Under the pieces are notes generated by a model. That model made no database searches and was not told the origin of the DNA. It was given only the letters and a program-made list of their open reading frames with translations. This document shows, piece by piece, positions 1 to 8,238 of a stretch of DNA of 64,000 nucleotides (its first letter is position 1; each line of letters begins with the position of its first letter). Both the position numbers and the translations under genes were made by a program. Source of the stretch: Closterium sp. NIES-65 (Eukaryota; Streptophyta; Zygnematophyceae; Desmidiales; Closteriaceae). The DNA is taken from positions 154,517 through 218,516 of the forward strand of contig CANXME010002468.1 in assembly GCA_948144175.1 (NCBI GenBank), written 5' to 3'.

Positions 1-24
1 TTGCACTCGCTAGGCCCTTGTTCT
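1..24 (+). repeat. 31-bp satellite, left flank of the retrotransposon array
   Basis: These 24 bases match the core of the 31-bp unit that fills 8544-50847, in the same orientation (TTGCACTCGCTAGGCCC followed by TTGTTCT). The satellite therefore extends beyond the left edge, and the retrotransposon array sits inside it. If the element and one TTCT are removed, this piece joins the bases after 8547 to give a monomer of exactly 31 bp. Confidence 0.9.
21..24 (+). other. Target-site duplication, left copy (TTCT)
   Basis: TTCT lies directly before the first LTR (TGTTG start at 25) and recurs directly after the last LTR at 8544-8547. Four bases is one short of the usual 5-bp copia duplication; a fifth T could be hidden by the first base of the LTR. 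The neighbouring bases are satellite, so coincidence cannot be ruled out from four bases alone. The restored 31-bp register is the stronger support. Confidence 0.7.
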
Positions 25-353
25 TGTTGGGTGCAAAACGTATTTTGCACGTCAACCTGTCGCCTATTCGTCGAGCGATGTGAAATTTGAGGGTATTTGT
101 TTTGAGGTATTTTGTATGGTGTGGAATGTGCATTTGTGTGATTTTCATTCTGGCGTTTACGGTTTATGAATCGCCTTAGCGGTTCAGAAGTTATGTGCAT
201 TTTTGTGTGAGGTTCCATTCATGCGTTTTCATGATTGTTCGTGTGAATTTCGTGTTGTTTGTGTCGTGTCATGAATGTGCGTGAAGCTCCGAGTGATCAT
301 GTGCTTTCATGAGCCTTCGCGCGTTCATGTCAATTCGCGTGCTGTTCGTGCAA

Positions 354-413
354 GCTTCATGAGCGTTCATGTGTTTACATGTTCGTTCATGTGCGTTCAT
401 GTTTGCTCATCTG
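354..413 (+). promoter_or_regulatory. Decamer tandem array in LTR 1 (CGTTCATGTG-like, six units)
   Basis: Six adjacent 10-bp units with core TTCATG: starts at 354, 364, 374, 384, 394 and 404, the third reading TACATG and the last CTCATC. Further TTCATG copies lie at 218, 228, 306, 324, 425 and 455, making ten exact copies between 218 and 460. Spacing of one helical turn inside the presumed U3 is the usual look of a transcription-factor-binding enhancer, but the factor is unknown and the function is inferred. Confidence 0.5.
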
Positions 414-525
414 TTTGTGTTTCATTCATGTTTGTTTCAGTTTTGGTTCTTGTGTTCATGAGGGGAGCGAGAGTGTTTTGTGCCCCTCGAAATATCTCGC
501 GCTGGTCAAGCGAGAATCACGAGAG

Positions 526-866
526 AATCAGGACCGCGCGTGGGTCCTGATTTCGCGTGTGGCCTCACAGTGCCCGCGCGTGTGCCTACGAACTGTAGCA
601 AGCGTGGCAAGGCCCACGATCGCTACAAGACAGGGCGATAATTATCGCCCTGCCCACGTCAGGACGGCGCGCCCTCAGGGGTGCGCGTGGGTTGCGAGAG
701 GTGCCGAGAGATCCCGAGGGGTGCTCGGGATTCACTCGAGATTTCAGTTGTAAAACTGAATCTCGAGCGTGTCTTTTTGTGACGTGGCACATAGAACTTT
801 CGCGAGAAAGCAGCGCGCCTAACAGAACAGTTCGAATTACAGGTACAAAACGGAAATATCCGTTTT
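526..866 (+). other. Hairpin cluster in LTR 1
   Basis: Several inverted repeats are packed into 340 bp: AATCAGGACC/GGTCCTGATT (526-552, 7-base loop); a perfect 22-bp palindrome centred on ATAATTAT (631-652); ATCCCGAG/CTCGGGAT (711-731, 5-base loop); arms of about 14 bp from CTCGAG to CTCGAG with one bulged T and loop GTAA (735-767); AAAACGGA/TCCGTTTT (847-866, loop AATA). The 2-bp indel separating LTR 1 from the others lies in the loop of the first. They could fold in RNA or DNA; the role is unknown. Confidence 0.75.
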
Positions 867-1122
867 ACAACTGTAAACAGTGGGAAAACGGGAATTCCCA
901 CACGAGCGTTCATGATTCTACCTGTGCGTACATGAACGTTCGCGAGAGGAGTCAGCAGGGGCAATTGGCAGACATGTAACTTGACGACAGTTATTTCAAG
1001 GACTCGGATCAAGCCAAATGGAGCAGAAGTTTGGCAACCGTTTTTCGAGACAGCAAGGCGAAGTCCTAGAAATGCAGTTAATCAACCGTTTGCTATTTTC
1101 CTTTGCATGTGTGTTAGGCGAA

Positions 1123-1130
1123 CTATATTT
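1123..1130 (+). promoter_or_regulatory. Possible TATA box of LTR 1
   Basis: CTATATTT, about 305 bp before the LTR end, is the best TATA-like motif I see. It would place transcription start near 1155 and leave about 280 bp for R plus U5. This is a motif match only. Confidence 0.3.
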
Positions 1131-1437
1131 GCATGCTTGTGCGAAGTTGTAATCAATCCTTTGGTAAATGAAAATTGCTCTATCGACGTATTGACGCGAG
1201 GAGCTTTTCTGCACACGCACATATCGTTTGTCAACGCTGCGCAATTGAGCTTGGGATTGCTCTTGGTGCACACGACCGTTTTTACACTAAGGAAAATCCC
1301 TCTACAAACACGGACCCTTGGTTAGGGGCTGGCGTTGCCAGGCACCCGAGGACCCTTGGAGGTGACCCCGTGGGGACTACCTAGAGTGTATTAAAGGTGT
1401 GCTTAAGAGTTTCTAGATCCCAATAGTAGTCAACACG

Positions 1438-1449
1438 TGGTATCAGAGC
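1438..1449 (+). other. Primer binding site, internal region A
   Basis: TGGTATCAGAGC begins two bases after the end of LTR 1. It is the classic plant copia PBS, complementary to the 3' end of initiator methionine tRNA, where minus-strand DNA synthesis would start. It fixes the element orientation as + and supports the LTR end at 1435. Confidence 0.93.
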
Positions 1450-1480
1450 TGAGGATTGGACGTCTCGCCGTTAGAACAAC

Positions 1481-3559
1481 ATGGAGTCGAGCGGAAACGA
1501 AGGTTCTCTTGCACGAGCTGATAGTGGAGTCAAGGAAACTGGTGACTCAGCACCAAGGAGAATGCGGGTCGGCCAGGGCTCCCTATTAAAGGAGGTGTTG
1601 AAGAACTTCGTCGTCGACAAGTTCAACGGCAACAACTACGACGATTGGGCGTGGAAAATGCAGCTGTATTTTCGGCAAGTCGGCTTGTTGAAGCTGATGA
1701 CGGGCGAGGAGAAGAGGCCGGACGACGCTAACCTGCAAGAGGAGTGGGATGAGCGCTCTTCCGCCGGCTACTACCTTCTATCGCAAAGTTTGGAGCTGAA
1801 CCAGAGATCGCACGTGATGCATCTGCTGGAAATGGAGGATTGTGGACCACGAGCTTGGAAGGTGTTAAAGGAGCTGCACGCGCCAACCTCGGTGGTTGCA
1901 ACGCTCATGTTGGAGCGTGAGTTGGCGGCATTGCGCCTGAGTGAGGGGGAGCCGATTCAACCGGTTCTCGACAAGATGCGGGAGCTGTACGCGAAATTGC
2001 AGATTGCGGGCATCACCTACCCGGAGCAAACAAAGTGTCTACGAATGCTATCACTGCTGCCCGAGTCATGGCTGCAATTCACGAGTGGCCTAAGCCTTCC
2101 TCAGAATGAGAAGTTGTGGACCCTTGAGTGGGTGCGAACCAAGGTCTTGGAGGAGGACTTCAGGAGGAGGCAGCTGAACTACAACCAAGACGGCGATGGC
2201 GGCTATGGCATGCAAGGCAGTAGATGGCGCAAGGGGAATGACCGGGGACGTGGTGAACGAAGACATCATGGAAGCGGACGAGACAACAAGAAGCCGAGCA
2301 GCAGGAGTGATGATGAAGAAGAGGCTACTAACGAGAATGACGAGAGTGGCTACCGCGGATTCAAGGGCACCTGCTGGTATTGCAAGAAGCCGGGACATAC
2401 TTGGGTGAAGTGTTGGAAGCGGCCCAAGTGGTGGACTCCCGAGCGTGAGGATGGCGAGAAGAACCAACCTCATGGCGTTGGTTATGTAGCAGAGACCGCA
2501 AATGAACGGGAAGACGGTTATGAGCGTGCTCCTGGACAGTTCTTCCACGTGCAAGGGAGTAGGGGAAATGAGAAGGCGTCTGCCAAGGAGGGAGCAGAGC
2601 CTCATCCCCTCAACACATGGATCCTAGACTCCGGAGCAGCTTATCATATGACCCCAAGGGCGGACCTGCTGGACAAAATTGGTGTGGCGAGCATCAATGA
2701 GATGAATTCAGGGAGCGGGCACAAGATGAGAGTGATGGGCGTCGGCAAAGCAGCCTTCAAGGGAGCTGATGGGAAGCCGGTCGTCCTAGAAGATGTGCTT
2801 TTGGTGCCGGAGCTGAAAGGGAATCTGATTTCCCTTAGGAAGATGGGGCTTGCAGGCGTGTGTACAGCAACTAATGGAGCTGAAACCTTCAAGGGGCAGC
2901 TCGGTCACCGTGTGCTGTGGGACCTGCATGAGGCCAAGGATCTTCGTGATGAGCTGTGGCAAGTGCCGGTGGTTCCATGGAGTGAGGTGGCACCTGAGAA
3001 GGAGAAGGAGAGCTGCGGCTGCAAGGGAGAATGTGCTGTGGCGGCTGCTGGGACGATTAAGGAGCTGAAAACTACTGTGGAGCTGCTAGTGCAGGAGTTG
3101 CACCAAGTCAAAGCTCGACTGGCAGCAGCTGAAAAGAAAGGTGCATCCGGTGCTGATAGGAAGACGGGTGCAGAATCCAGGGGGAGTGAAGTGAAAGGCG
3201 CTGCTGTGAACAAGGAGAAGGGAGTTCACAAGAGTGATACTCGTGAGCAGCAAAAATGTGAGGTCTCGGTGCAGCTGAAGGATGCAGCTATGAAGGAGAA
3301 AATAATGGAGCTGAATGTGACAAGTATTGCAGATGATGGGACTCTGGTGATGGGGGAACCTGAGGTGAAGCGGACCTTGCAGGAAGCGGAAATTACCTTG
3401 GGTGGTAACGGTACTACCTATGTGAAGCTGCAAGCAACCGATGACATTGGAGCTGAAAGTGTGGGGGAGCATAAGATTACCTTCCCTAAAACTAGAGTCG
3501 GGATCGGCAACATAGCAGAGCCGGTCGACATTGAGGAGATGGTAGAGGGAGTTGAATAG
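1481..3559 (+). CDS. Copia-type Gag-protease protein, copy A (692 aa)
   Basis: Structural protein of a retrotransposon particle, with a protease segment. Domains in order: N-terminal copia Gag (about residues 35-230; FNGNNYDDWAWKMQLYF near 48-64 is typical); a basic, Arg/Gly-rich stretch (about 245-275) and an acidic patch near 277-290, likely RNA-binding; a CCHC zinc knuckle (C298, C301, H306, C311); an aspartic protease motif WILDSGAAYHM with D383-S384-G385, followed by the usual VLLVPELKGNLISL segment (439-452). Residues 470-500 resemble the start of a pre-integrase region, but the frame then enters a lineage-specific tail with CGCKGEC (512-518), a predicted coiled coil (about 525-553) and an acidic end. 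It stops at a TAG just before the polypurine tract. The start is firm: an in-frame TAG lies 9 bp upstream (1472-1474). Copy B differs at R219 and E326. No integrase, RT or RNase H follows. Confidence 0.92.
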   Translation: MESSGNEGSLARADSGVKETGDSAPRRMRVGQGSLLKEVLKNFVVDKFNGNNYDDWAWKMQLYFRQVGLLKLMTGEEKRPDDANLQEEWDERSSAGYYLLSQSLELNQRSHVMHLLEMEDCGPRAWKVLKELHAPTSVVATLMLERELAALRLSEGEPIQPVLDKMRELYAKLQIAGITYPEQTKCLRMLSLLPESWLQFTSGLSLPQNEKLWTLEWVRTKVLEEDFRRRQLNYNQDGDGGYGMQGSRWRKGNDRGRGERRHHGSGRDNKKPSSRSDDEEEATNENDESGYRGFKGTCWYCKKPGHTWVKCWKRPKWWTPEREDGEKNQPHGVGYVAETANEREDGYERAPGQFFHVQGSRGNEKASAKEGAEPHPLNTWILDSGAAYHMTPRADLLDKIGVASINEMNSGSGHKMRVMGVGKAAFKGADGKPVVLEDVLLVPELKGNLISLRKMGLAGVCTATNGAETFKGQLGHRVLWDLHEAKDLRDELWQVPVVPWSEVAPEKEKESCGCKGECAVAAAGTIKELKTTVELLVQELHQVKARLAAAEKKGASGADRKTGAESRGSEVKGAAVNKEKGVHKSDTREQQKCEVSVQLKDAAMKEKIMELNVTSIADDGTLVMGEPEVKRTLQEAEITLGGNGTTYVKLQATDDIGAESVGEHKITFPKTRVGIGNIAEPVDIEEMVEGVE

Positions 3560-3569
3560 CCGTCAGGTT

Positions 3570-3578
3570 GAGGGGGAG
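3570..3578 (+). other. Polypurine tract A
   Basis: GAGGGGGAG lies two bases before LTR 2 and 11 bases after the Gag-protease stop. It is the expected primer site for plus-strand DNA synthesis. Confidence 0.88.
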
Positions 3579-3909
3579 TTTGTTGGGTGCAAAACGTATT
3601 TTGCACGTCAACCTGTCGCCTATTCGTCGAGCGATGTGAAATTTGAGGGTATTTGTTTTGAGGTATTTTGTATGGTGTGGAATGTGCATTTGTGTTATTT
3701 TCATTCTGGCGTTTACGGTTTATGAATCGCCTTAGCGGTTCATAAGTTATGTGCATTTTTGTGTGAGGTTCCATTCATGCGTTTTCATGATTGTTCGTGT
3801 GAATTTCGTGTTGTTTGTGTCGTGTCATGAATGTGCGTGAAGCTCCGAGTGATCATGTGCTTTCATGAGCCTTCGCGCGTTCATGTCAATTCGCGTGCTG
3901 TTCGTGCAA

Positions 3910-3969
3910 GCTTCATGAGCGTTCATGTGTTTACATGTTCGTTCATGTGCGTTCATGTTTGCTCATCTG
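3910..3969 (+). promoter_or_regulatory. Decamer tandem array in LTR 2
   Basis: Same six 10-bp TTCATG-core units as in LTR 1 at 354-413, without base changes that I can see. Confidence 0.5.
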
Positions 3970-4081
3970 TTTGTGTTTCATTCATGTTTGTTTCAGTTTT
4001 GGTTCTTGTGTTCATGAGGGGAGCGAGAGTGTTTTGTGCCCCTCGAAATATCTCGTGCTGGTCAAGCGAGAATCACGAGAG

Positions 4082-4420
4082 AATCAGGACCGCGTGGGTC
4101 CTGATTTCGCATGTGGCCTCACAGTGCCCGCGCGTGTGCCTACGAACTGTAGCAAGCGTGGCAAGGCCCACGATCGCTACAAGACAGGGCGATAATTATC
4201 GCCCTGCCCACGTCAGGACGGCGCGCCCTCAGGGGTGCGCGTGGGTTGCGAGAGGTGCCGAGAGATCCCGAGGGGTGCTCGGGATTCACTCGAGATTTCA
4301 GTTGTAAAACTGAATCTCGAGCGTGTCTTTTTGTGACGTGGCACATAGAACTTTCACGAGAAAGCAGCGCGCCTAACAGAACAGTTCGAATTACAGGTAC
4401 AAAACGGAAATATCCGTTTT
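4082..4420 (+). other. Hairpin cluster in LTR 2
   Basis: The same inverted repeats as in LTR 1. The first hairpin (4082-4106) keeps both 10-base arms but its loop is GCGTG, two bases shorter than in LTR 1. Confidence 0.75.
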
Positions 4421-4676
4421 ACAACTGTAAACAGTGGGAAAACGGGAATTCCCACACGAGCGTTCATGATTCTACCTGTGCGTACATGAACGTTCGCGAG
4501 AGGAGTCAGCAGGGGCAATTGGCAGACATGTAACTTGACGACAGTTATTTCAAGGACTCGGATCAAGCCAAATGGAGCAGAAGTTTGGCAACCGTTTTTC
4601 GAGACAGCAAGGCGAAGTCCTAGAAATGCAGTTAATCAACCGTTTGCTATTTTCCTTTGCATGTGTGTTAGGCGAA

Positions 4677-4684
4677 CTATATTT
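4677..4684 (+). promoter_or_regulatory. Possible TATA box of LTR 2
   Basis: CTATATTT at the position matching 1123-1130 of LTR 1. It would drive internal region B, and readout through the shared LTR. Motif match only. Confidence 0.3.
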
Positions 4685-4991
4685 GCATGCTTGTGCGAAG
4701 TTGTAATCAATCCTTTGGTAAATGAAAATTGCTCTATCGACGTATTGACGCGAGGAGCTTTTCTGCACACGCACATATCGTTCGTCAACGCTGCGCAATT
4801 GAGCTTGGGATTGCTCTTGGTGCACACGACCGTTTTTACACTAAGGAAAATCCCTCTACAAACACGGACCCTTGGTTAGGGGCTGGCGTTGCCAGGCACT
4901 CGAGGACCCTTGGAGGTGACCCCGTGGGGACTACCTAGAGTGTATTAAAGGTGTGCTTAAGAGTTTCTAGATCCCAATAGTAGTCAACACG

Positions 4992-5003
4992 TGGTATCAG
5001 AGC
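4992..5003 (+). other. Primer binding site, internal region B
   Basis: TGGTATCAGAGC, two bases after LTR 2, identical to the first copy and complementary to initiator-Met tRNA. Confidence 0.93.
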
Positions 5004-5034
5004 TGAGGATTGGACGTCTCGCCGTTAGAACAAC

Positions 5035-7113
5035 ATGGAGTCGAGCGGAAACGAAGGTTCTCTTGCACGAGCTGATAGTGGAGTCAAGGAAACTGGTGAC
5101 TCAGCACCAAGGAGAATGCGGGTCGGCCAGGGCTCCCTATTAAAGGAGGTGTTGAAGAACTTCGTCGTCGACAAGTTCAACGGCAACAACTACGACGATT
5201 GGGCGTGGAAAATGCAGCTGTATTTTCGGCAAGTCGGCTTGTTGAAGCTGATGACGGGCGAGGAGAAGAGGCCGGACGACGCTAACCTGCAAGAGGAGTG
5301 GGATGAGCGCTCTTCCGCCGGCTACTACCTTCTATCGCAAAGTTTGGAGCTGAACCAGAGATCGCACGTGATGCATCTGCTGGAAATGGAGGATTGTGGA
5401 CCACGAGCTTGGAAGGTGTTAAAGGAGCTGCACGCGCCAACCTCGGTGGTTGCAACGCTCATGTTGGAGCGTGAGTTGGCGGCATTGCGCCTGAGTGAGG
5501 GGGAGCCGATTCAACCGGTTCTCGACAAGATGCGGGAGCTGTACGCGAAATTGCAGATTGCGGGCATCACCTACCCGGAGCAAACAAAGTGTCTACGAAT
5601 GCTATCACTGCTGCCCGAGTCATGGCTGCAATTCACGAGTGGCCTAAGCCTTCCTCAGAATGAGAAGTTGTGGACCCTTGAGTGGGTGCAAACCAAGGTC
5701 TTGGAGGAGGACTTCAGGAGGAGGCAGCTGAACTACAACCAAGACGGCGATGGCGGCTATGGCATGCAAGGCAGTAGATGGCGCAAGGGGAATGACCGGG
5801 GACGTGGTGAACGAAGACATCATGGAAGCGGACGAGACAACAAGAAGCCGAGCAGCAGGAGTGATGATGAAGAAGAGGCTACTAACGAGAATGACGAGAG
5901 TGGCTACCGCGGATTCAAGGGCACCTGCTGGTATTGCAAGAAGCCGGGACATACTTGGGTGAAGTGTTGGAAGCGGCCCAAGTGGTGGACTCCCGAGCGT
6001 GAGGATGGCAAGAAGAACCAACCTCATGGCGTTGGTTATGTAGCAGAGACCGCAAATGAACGGGAAGACGGTTATGAGCGTGCTCCTGGACAGTTCTTCC
6101 ACGTGCAAGGGAGTAGGGGAAATGAGAAGGCGTCTGCCAAGGAGGGAGCAGAGCCTCATCCCCTCAACACATGGATCCTAGACTCCGGAGCAGCTTATCA
6201 TATGACCCCAAGGGCGGACCTGCTGGACAAAATTGGTGTGGCGAGCATCAATGAGATGAATTCAGGGAGCGGGCACAAGATGAGAGTGATGGGCGTCGGC
6301 AAAGCAGCCTTCAAGGGAGCTGATGGGAAGCCGGTCGTCCTAGAAGATGTGCTTTTGGTGCCGGAGCTGAAAGGGAATCTGATTTCCCTTAGGAAGATGG
6401 GGCTTGCAGGCGTGTGTACAGCAACTAATGGAGCTGAAACCTTCAAGGGGCAGCTCGGTCACCGTGTGCTGTGGGACCTGCATGAGGCCAAGGATCTTCG
6501 TGATGAGCTGTGGCAAGTGCCGGTGGTTCCATGGAGTGAGGTGGCACCTGAGAAGGAGAAGGAGAGCTGCGGCTGCAAGGGAGAATGTGCTGTGGCGGCT
6601 GCTGGGACGATTAAGGAGCTGAAAACTACTGTGGAGCTGCTAGTGCAGGAGTTGCACCAAGTCAAAGCTCGACTGGCAGCAGCTGAAAAGAAAGGTGCAT
6701 CCGGTGCTGATAGGAAGACGGGTGCAGAATCCAGGGGGAGTGAAGTGAAAGGCGCTGCTGTGAACAAGGAGAAGGGAGTTCACAAGAGTGATACTCGTGA
6801 GCAGCAAAAATGTGAGGTCTCGGTGCAGCTGAAGGATGCAGCTATGAAGGAGAAAATAATGGAGCTGAATGTGACAAGTATTGCAGATGATGGGACTCTG
6901 GTGATGGGGGAACCTGAGGTGAAGCGGACCTTGCAGGAAGCGGAAATTACCTTGGGTGGTAACGGTACTACCTATGTGAAGCTGCAAGCAACCGATGACA
7001 TTGGAGCTGAAAGTGTGGGGGAGCATAAGATTACCTTCCCTAAAACTAGAGTCGGGATCGGCAACATAGCAGAGCCGGTCGACATTGAGGAGATGGTAGA
7101 GGGAGTTGAATAG
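5035..7113 (+). CDS. Copia-type Gag-protease protein, copy B (692 aa)
   Basis: Second copy of the Gag-protease ORF, same length and domain order as copy A: Gag, CCHC knuckle (C298/C301/H306/C311), DSGA protease (D383), coiled-coil tail. Only two residues differ: R219Q (CGA to CAA, G to A at 5690) and E326K (GAG to AAG, G to A at 6010). Both are G-to-A at CpG, as expected from deamination of methylated C on the other strand. Neither touches the knuckle or the protease active site, so both copies look intact. Other frames over most of the region also match copy A, so synonymous differences must be few. The in-frame TAG upstream of the start is kept. Confidence 0.92.
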   Translation: MESSGNEGSLARADSGVKETGDSAPRRMRVGQGSLLKEVLKNFVVDKFNGNNYDDWAWKMQLYFRQVGLLKLMTGEEKRPDDANLQEEWDERSSAGYYLLSQSLELNQRSHVMHLLEMEDCGPRAWKVLKELHAPTSVVATLMLERELAALRLSEGEPIQPVLDKMRELYAKLQIAGITYPEQTKCLRMLSLLPESWLQFTSGLSLPQNEKLWTLEWVQTKVLEEDFRRRQLNYNQDGDGGYGMQGSRWRKGNDRGRGERRHHGSGRDNKKPSSRSDDEEEATNENDESGYRGFKGTCWYCKKPGHTWVKCWKRPKWWTPEREDGKKNQPHGVGYVAETANEREDGYERAPGQFFHVQGSRGNEKASAKEGAEPHPLNTWILDSGAAYHMTPRADLLDKIGVASINEMNSGSGHKMRVMGVGKAAFKGADGKPVVLEDVLLVPELKGNLISLRKMGLAGVCTATNGAETFKGQLGHRVLWDLHEAKDLRDELWQVPVVPWSEVAPEKEKESCGCKGECAVAAAGTIKELKTTVELLVQELHQVKARLAAAEKKGASGADRKTGAESRGSEVKGAAVNKEKGVHKSDTREQQKCEVSVQLKDAAMKEKIMELNVTSIADDGTLVMGEPEVKRTLQEAEITLGGNGTTYVKLQATDDIGAESVGEHKITFPKTRVGIGNIAEPVDIEEMVEGVE

Positions 7114-7123
7114 CCGTCAGGTT

Positions 7124-7132
7124 GAGGGGGAG
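7124..7132 (+). other. Polypurine tract B
   Basis: GAGGGGGAG, two bases before LTR 3, same placement as the first copy. Confidence 0.88.
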
Positions 7133-7463
7133 TTTGTTGGGTGCAAAACGTATTTTGCACGTCAACCTGTCGCCTATTCGTCGAGCGATGTGAAATTTGA
7201 GGGTATTTGTTTTGAGGTATTTTGTATGGTGTGGAATGTGCATTTGTGTTATTTTCATTCTGGCGTTTACGGTTTATGAATCGCCTTAGCGGTTCATAAG
7301 TTATGTGCATTTTTGTGTGAGGTTCCATTCATGCGTTTTCATGATTGTTCGTGTGAATTTCGTGTTGTTTGTGTCGTGTCATGAATGTGCGTGAAGCTCC
7401 GAGTGATCATGTGCTTTCATGAGCCTTCGCGCGTTCATGTCAATTCGCGTGCTGTTCGTGCAA

Positions 7464-7523
7464 GCTTCATGAGCGTTCATGTGTTTACATGTTCGTTCAT
7501 GTGCGTTCATGTTTGCTCATCTG
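7464..7523 (+). promoter_or_regulatory. Decamer tandem array in LTR 3
   Basis: Same six 10-bp units as in LTR 1. In this position the LTR could promote transcription rightwards into the 31-bp satellite. Confidence 0.5.
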
Positions 7524-7635
7524 TTTGTGTTTCATTCATGTTTGTTTCAGTTTTGGTTCTTGTGTTCATGAGGGGAGCGAGAGTGTTTTGTGCCCCTCGA
7601 AATATCTCGTGCTGGTCAAGCGAGAATCACGAGAG

Positions 7636-7974
7636 AATCAGGACCGCGTGGGTCCTGATTTCGCATGTGGCCTCACAGTGCCCGCGCGTGTGCCTACGAA
7701 CTGTAGCAAGCGTGGCAAGGCCCACGATCGCTACAAGACAGGGCGATAATTATCGCCCTGCCCACGTCAGGACGGCGCGCCCTCAGGGGTGCGCGTGGGT
7801 TGCGAGAGGTGCCGAGAGATCCCGAGGGGTGCTCGGGATTCACTCGAGATTTCAGTTGTAAAACTGAATCTCGAGCGTGTCTTTTTGTGACGTGGCACAT
7901 AGAACTTTCACGAGAAAGCAGCGCGCCTAACAGAACAGTTCGAATTACAGGTACAAAACGGAAATATCCGTTTT
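7636..7974 (+). other. Hairpin cluster in LTR 3
   Basis: Same inverted repeats as LTR 2, including the shorter first loop. Confidence 0.75.
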
Positions 7975-8230
7975 ACAACTGTAAACAGTGGGAAAACGGG
8001 AATTCCCACACGAGCGTTCATGATTCTACCTGTGCGTACATGAACGTTCGCGAGAGGAGTCAGCAGGGGCAATTGGCAGACATGTAACTTGACGACAGTT
8101 ATTTCAAGGACTCGGATCAAGCCAAATGGAGCAGAAGTTTGGCAACCGTTTTTCGAGACAGCAAGGCGAAGTCCTAGAAATGCAGTTAATCAACCGTTTG
8201 CTATTTTCCTTTGCATGTGTGTTAGGCGAA

Positions 8231-8238
8231 CTATATTT
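8231..8238 (+). promoter_or_regulatory. Possible TATA box of LTR 3
   Basis: CTATATTT, matching 1123-1130 of LTR 1. If active it would read out into the satellite. Motif match only. Confidence 0.28.

Larger units (their letters stand above)
25..1435 (+). repeat. LTR 1 (5' outer LTR), 1,411 bp
   Basis: It runs from TGTTGGGTGC to AGTAGTCAACA, with the terminal inverted repeat TGTTG/CAACA typical of LTRs. A hairpin lies near its left end (GTGCAAAA, loop CGTA, TTTTGCAC, 31-50). It differs from LTR 2 at seven bases (140, 187, 500, 557, 802, 1229, 1346) and by two extra bases (GC) near 536-540. It is the most divergent of the three. It should supply the promoter for transcription into internal region A. 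The short open frames in both strands across it are not conserved genes. Confidence 0.95.
3581..4989 (+). repeat. LTR 2 (middle, shared LTR), 1,409 bp
   Basis: It serves both as right LTR of internal region A and left LTR of region B. It differs from LTR 3 at only two bases (4863 and 4900). It shares the LTR 3 state at every site separating LTR 1 from LTR 3 up to the equivalent of LTR 1 position 1229, but has the LTR 1 base (C) at 4863 where LTR 3 has T. Position 4900 (T) is private to it. This mosaic is what a crossover between a right and a left LTR would leave, though it rests on one site. Confidence 0.95.

Noticed and set aside
275..1384. Open frames of 63-158 codons inside the LTRs (also near 3831-4938 and 7385-8492)
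   Set aside because: They lie in LTR regulatory sequence on both strands, change length with the 2-bp indel, and show no recognisable domain.
2090..3774. Minus-strand open frames opposite the Gag-protease ORF
   Set aside because: Shadows of the GC-rich coding strand; the + strand frame has clear Gag, zinc-knuckle and protease motifs.
1436..7134. Full autonomous copia element with hidden integrase or reverse transcriptase
   Set aside because: Between each Gag-protease stop and the next LTR there are only about 21 bases, and no other frame of either strand shows integrase or RT motifs.
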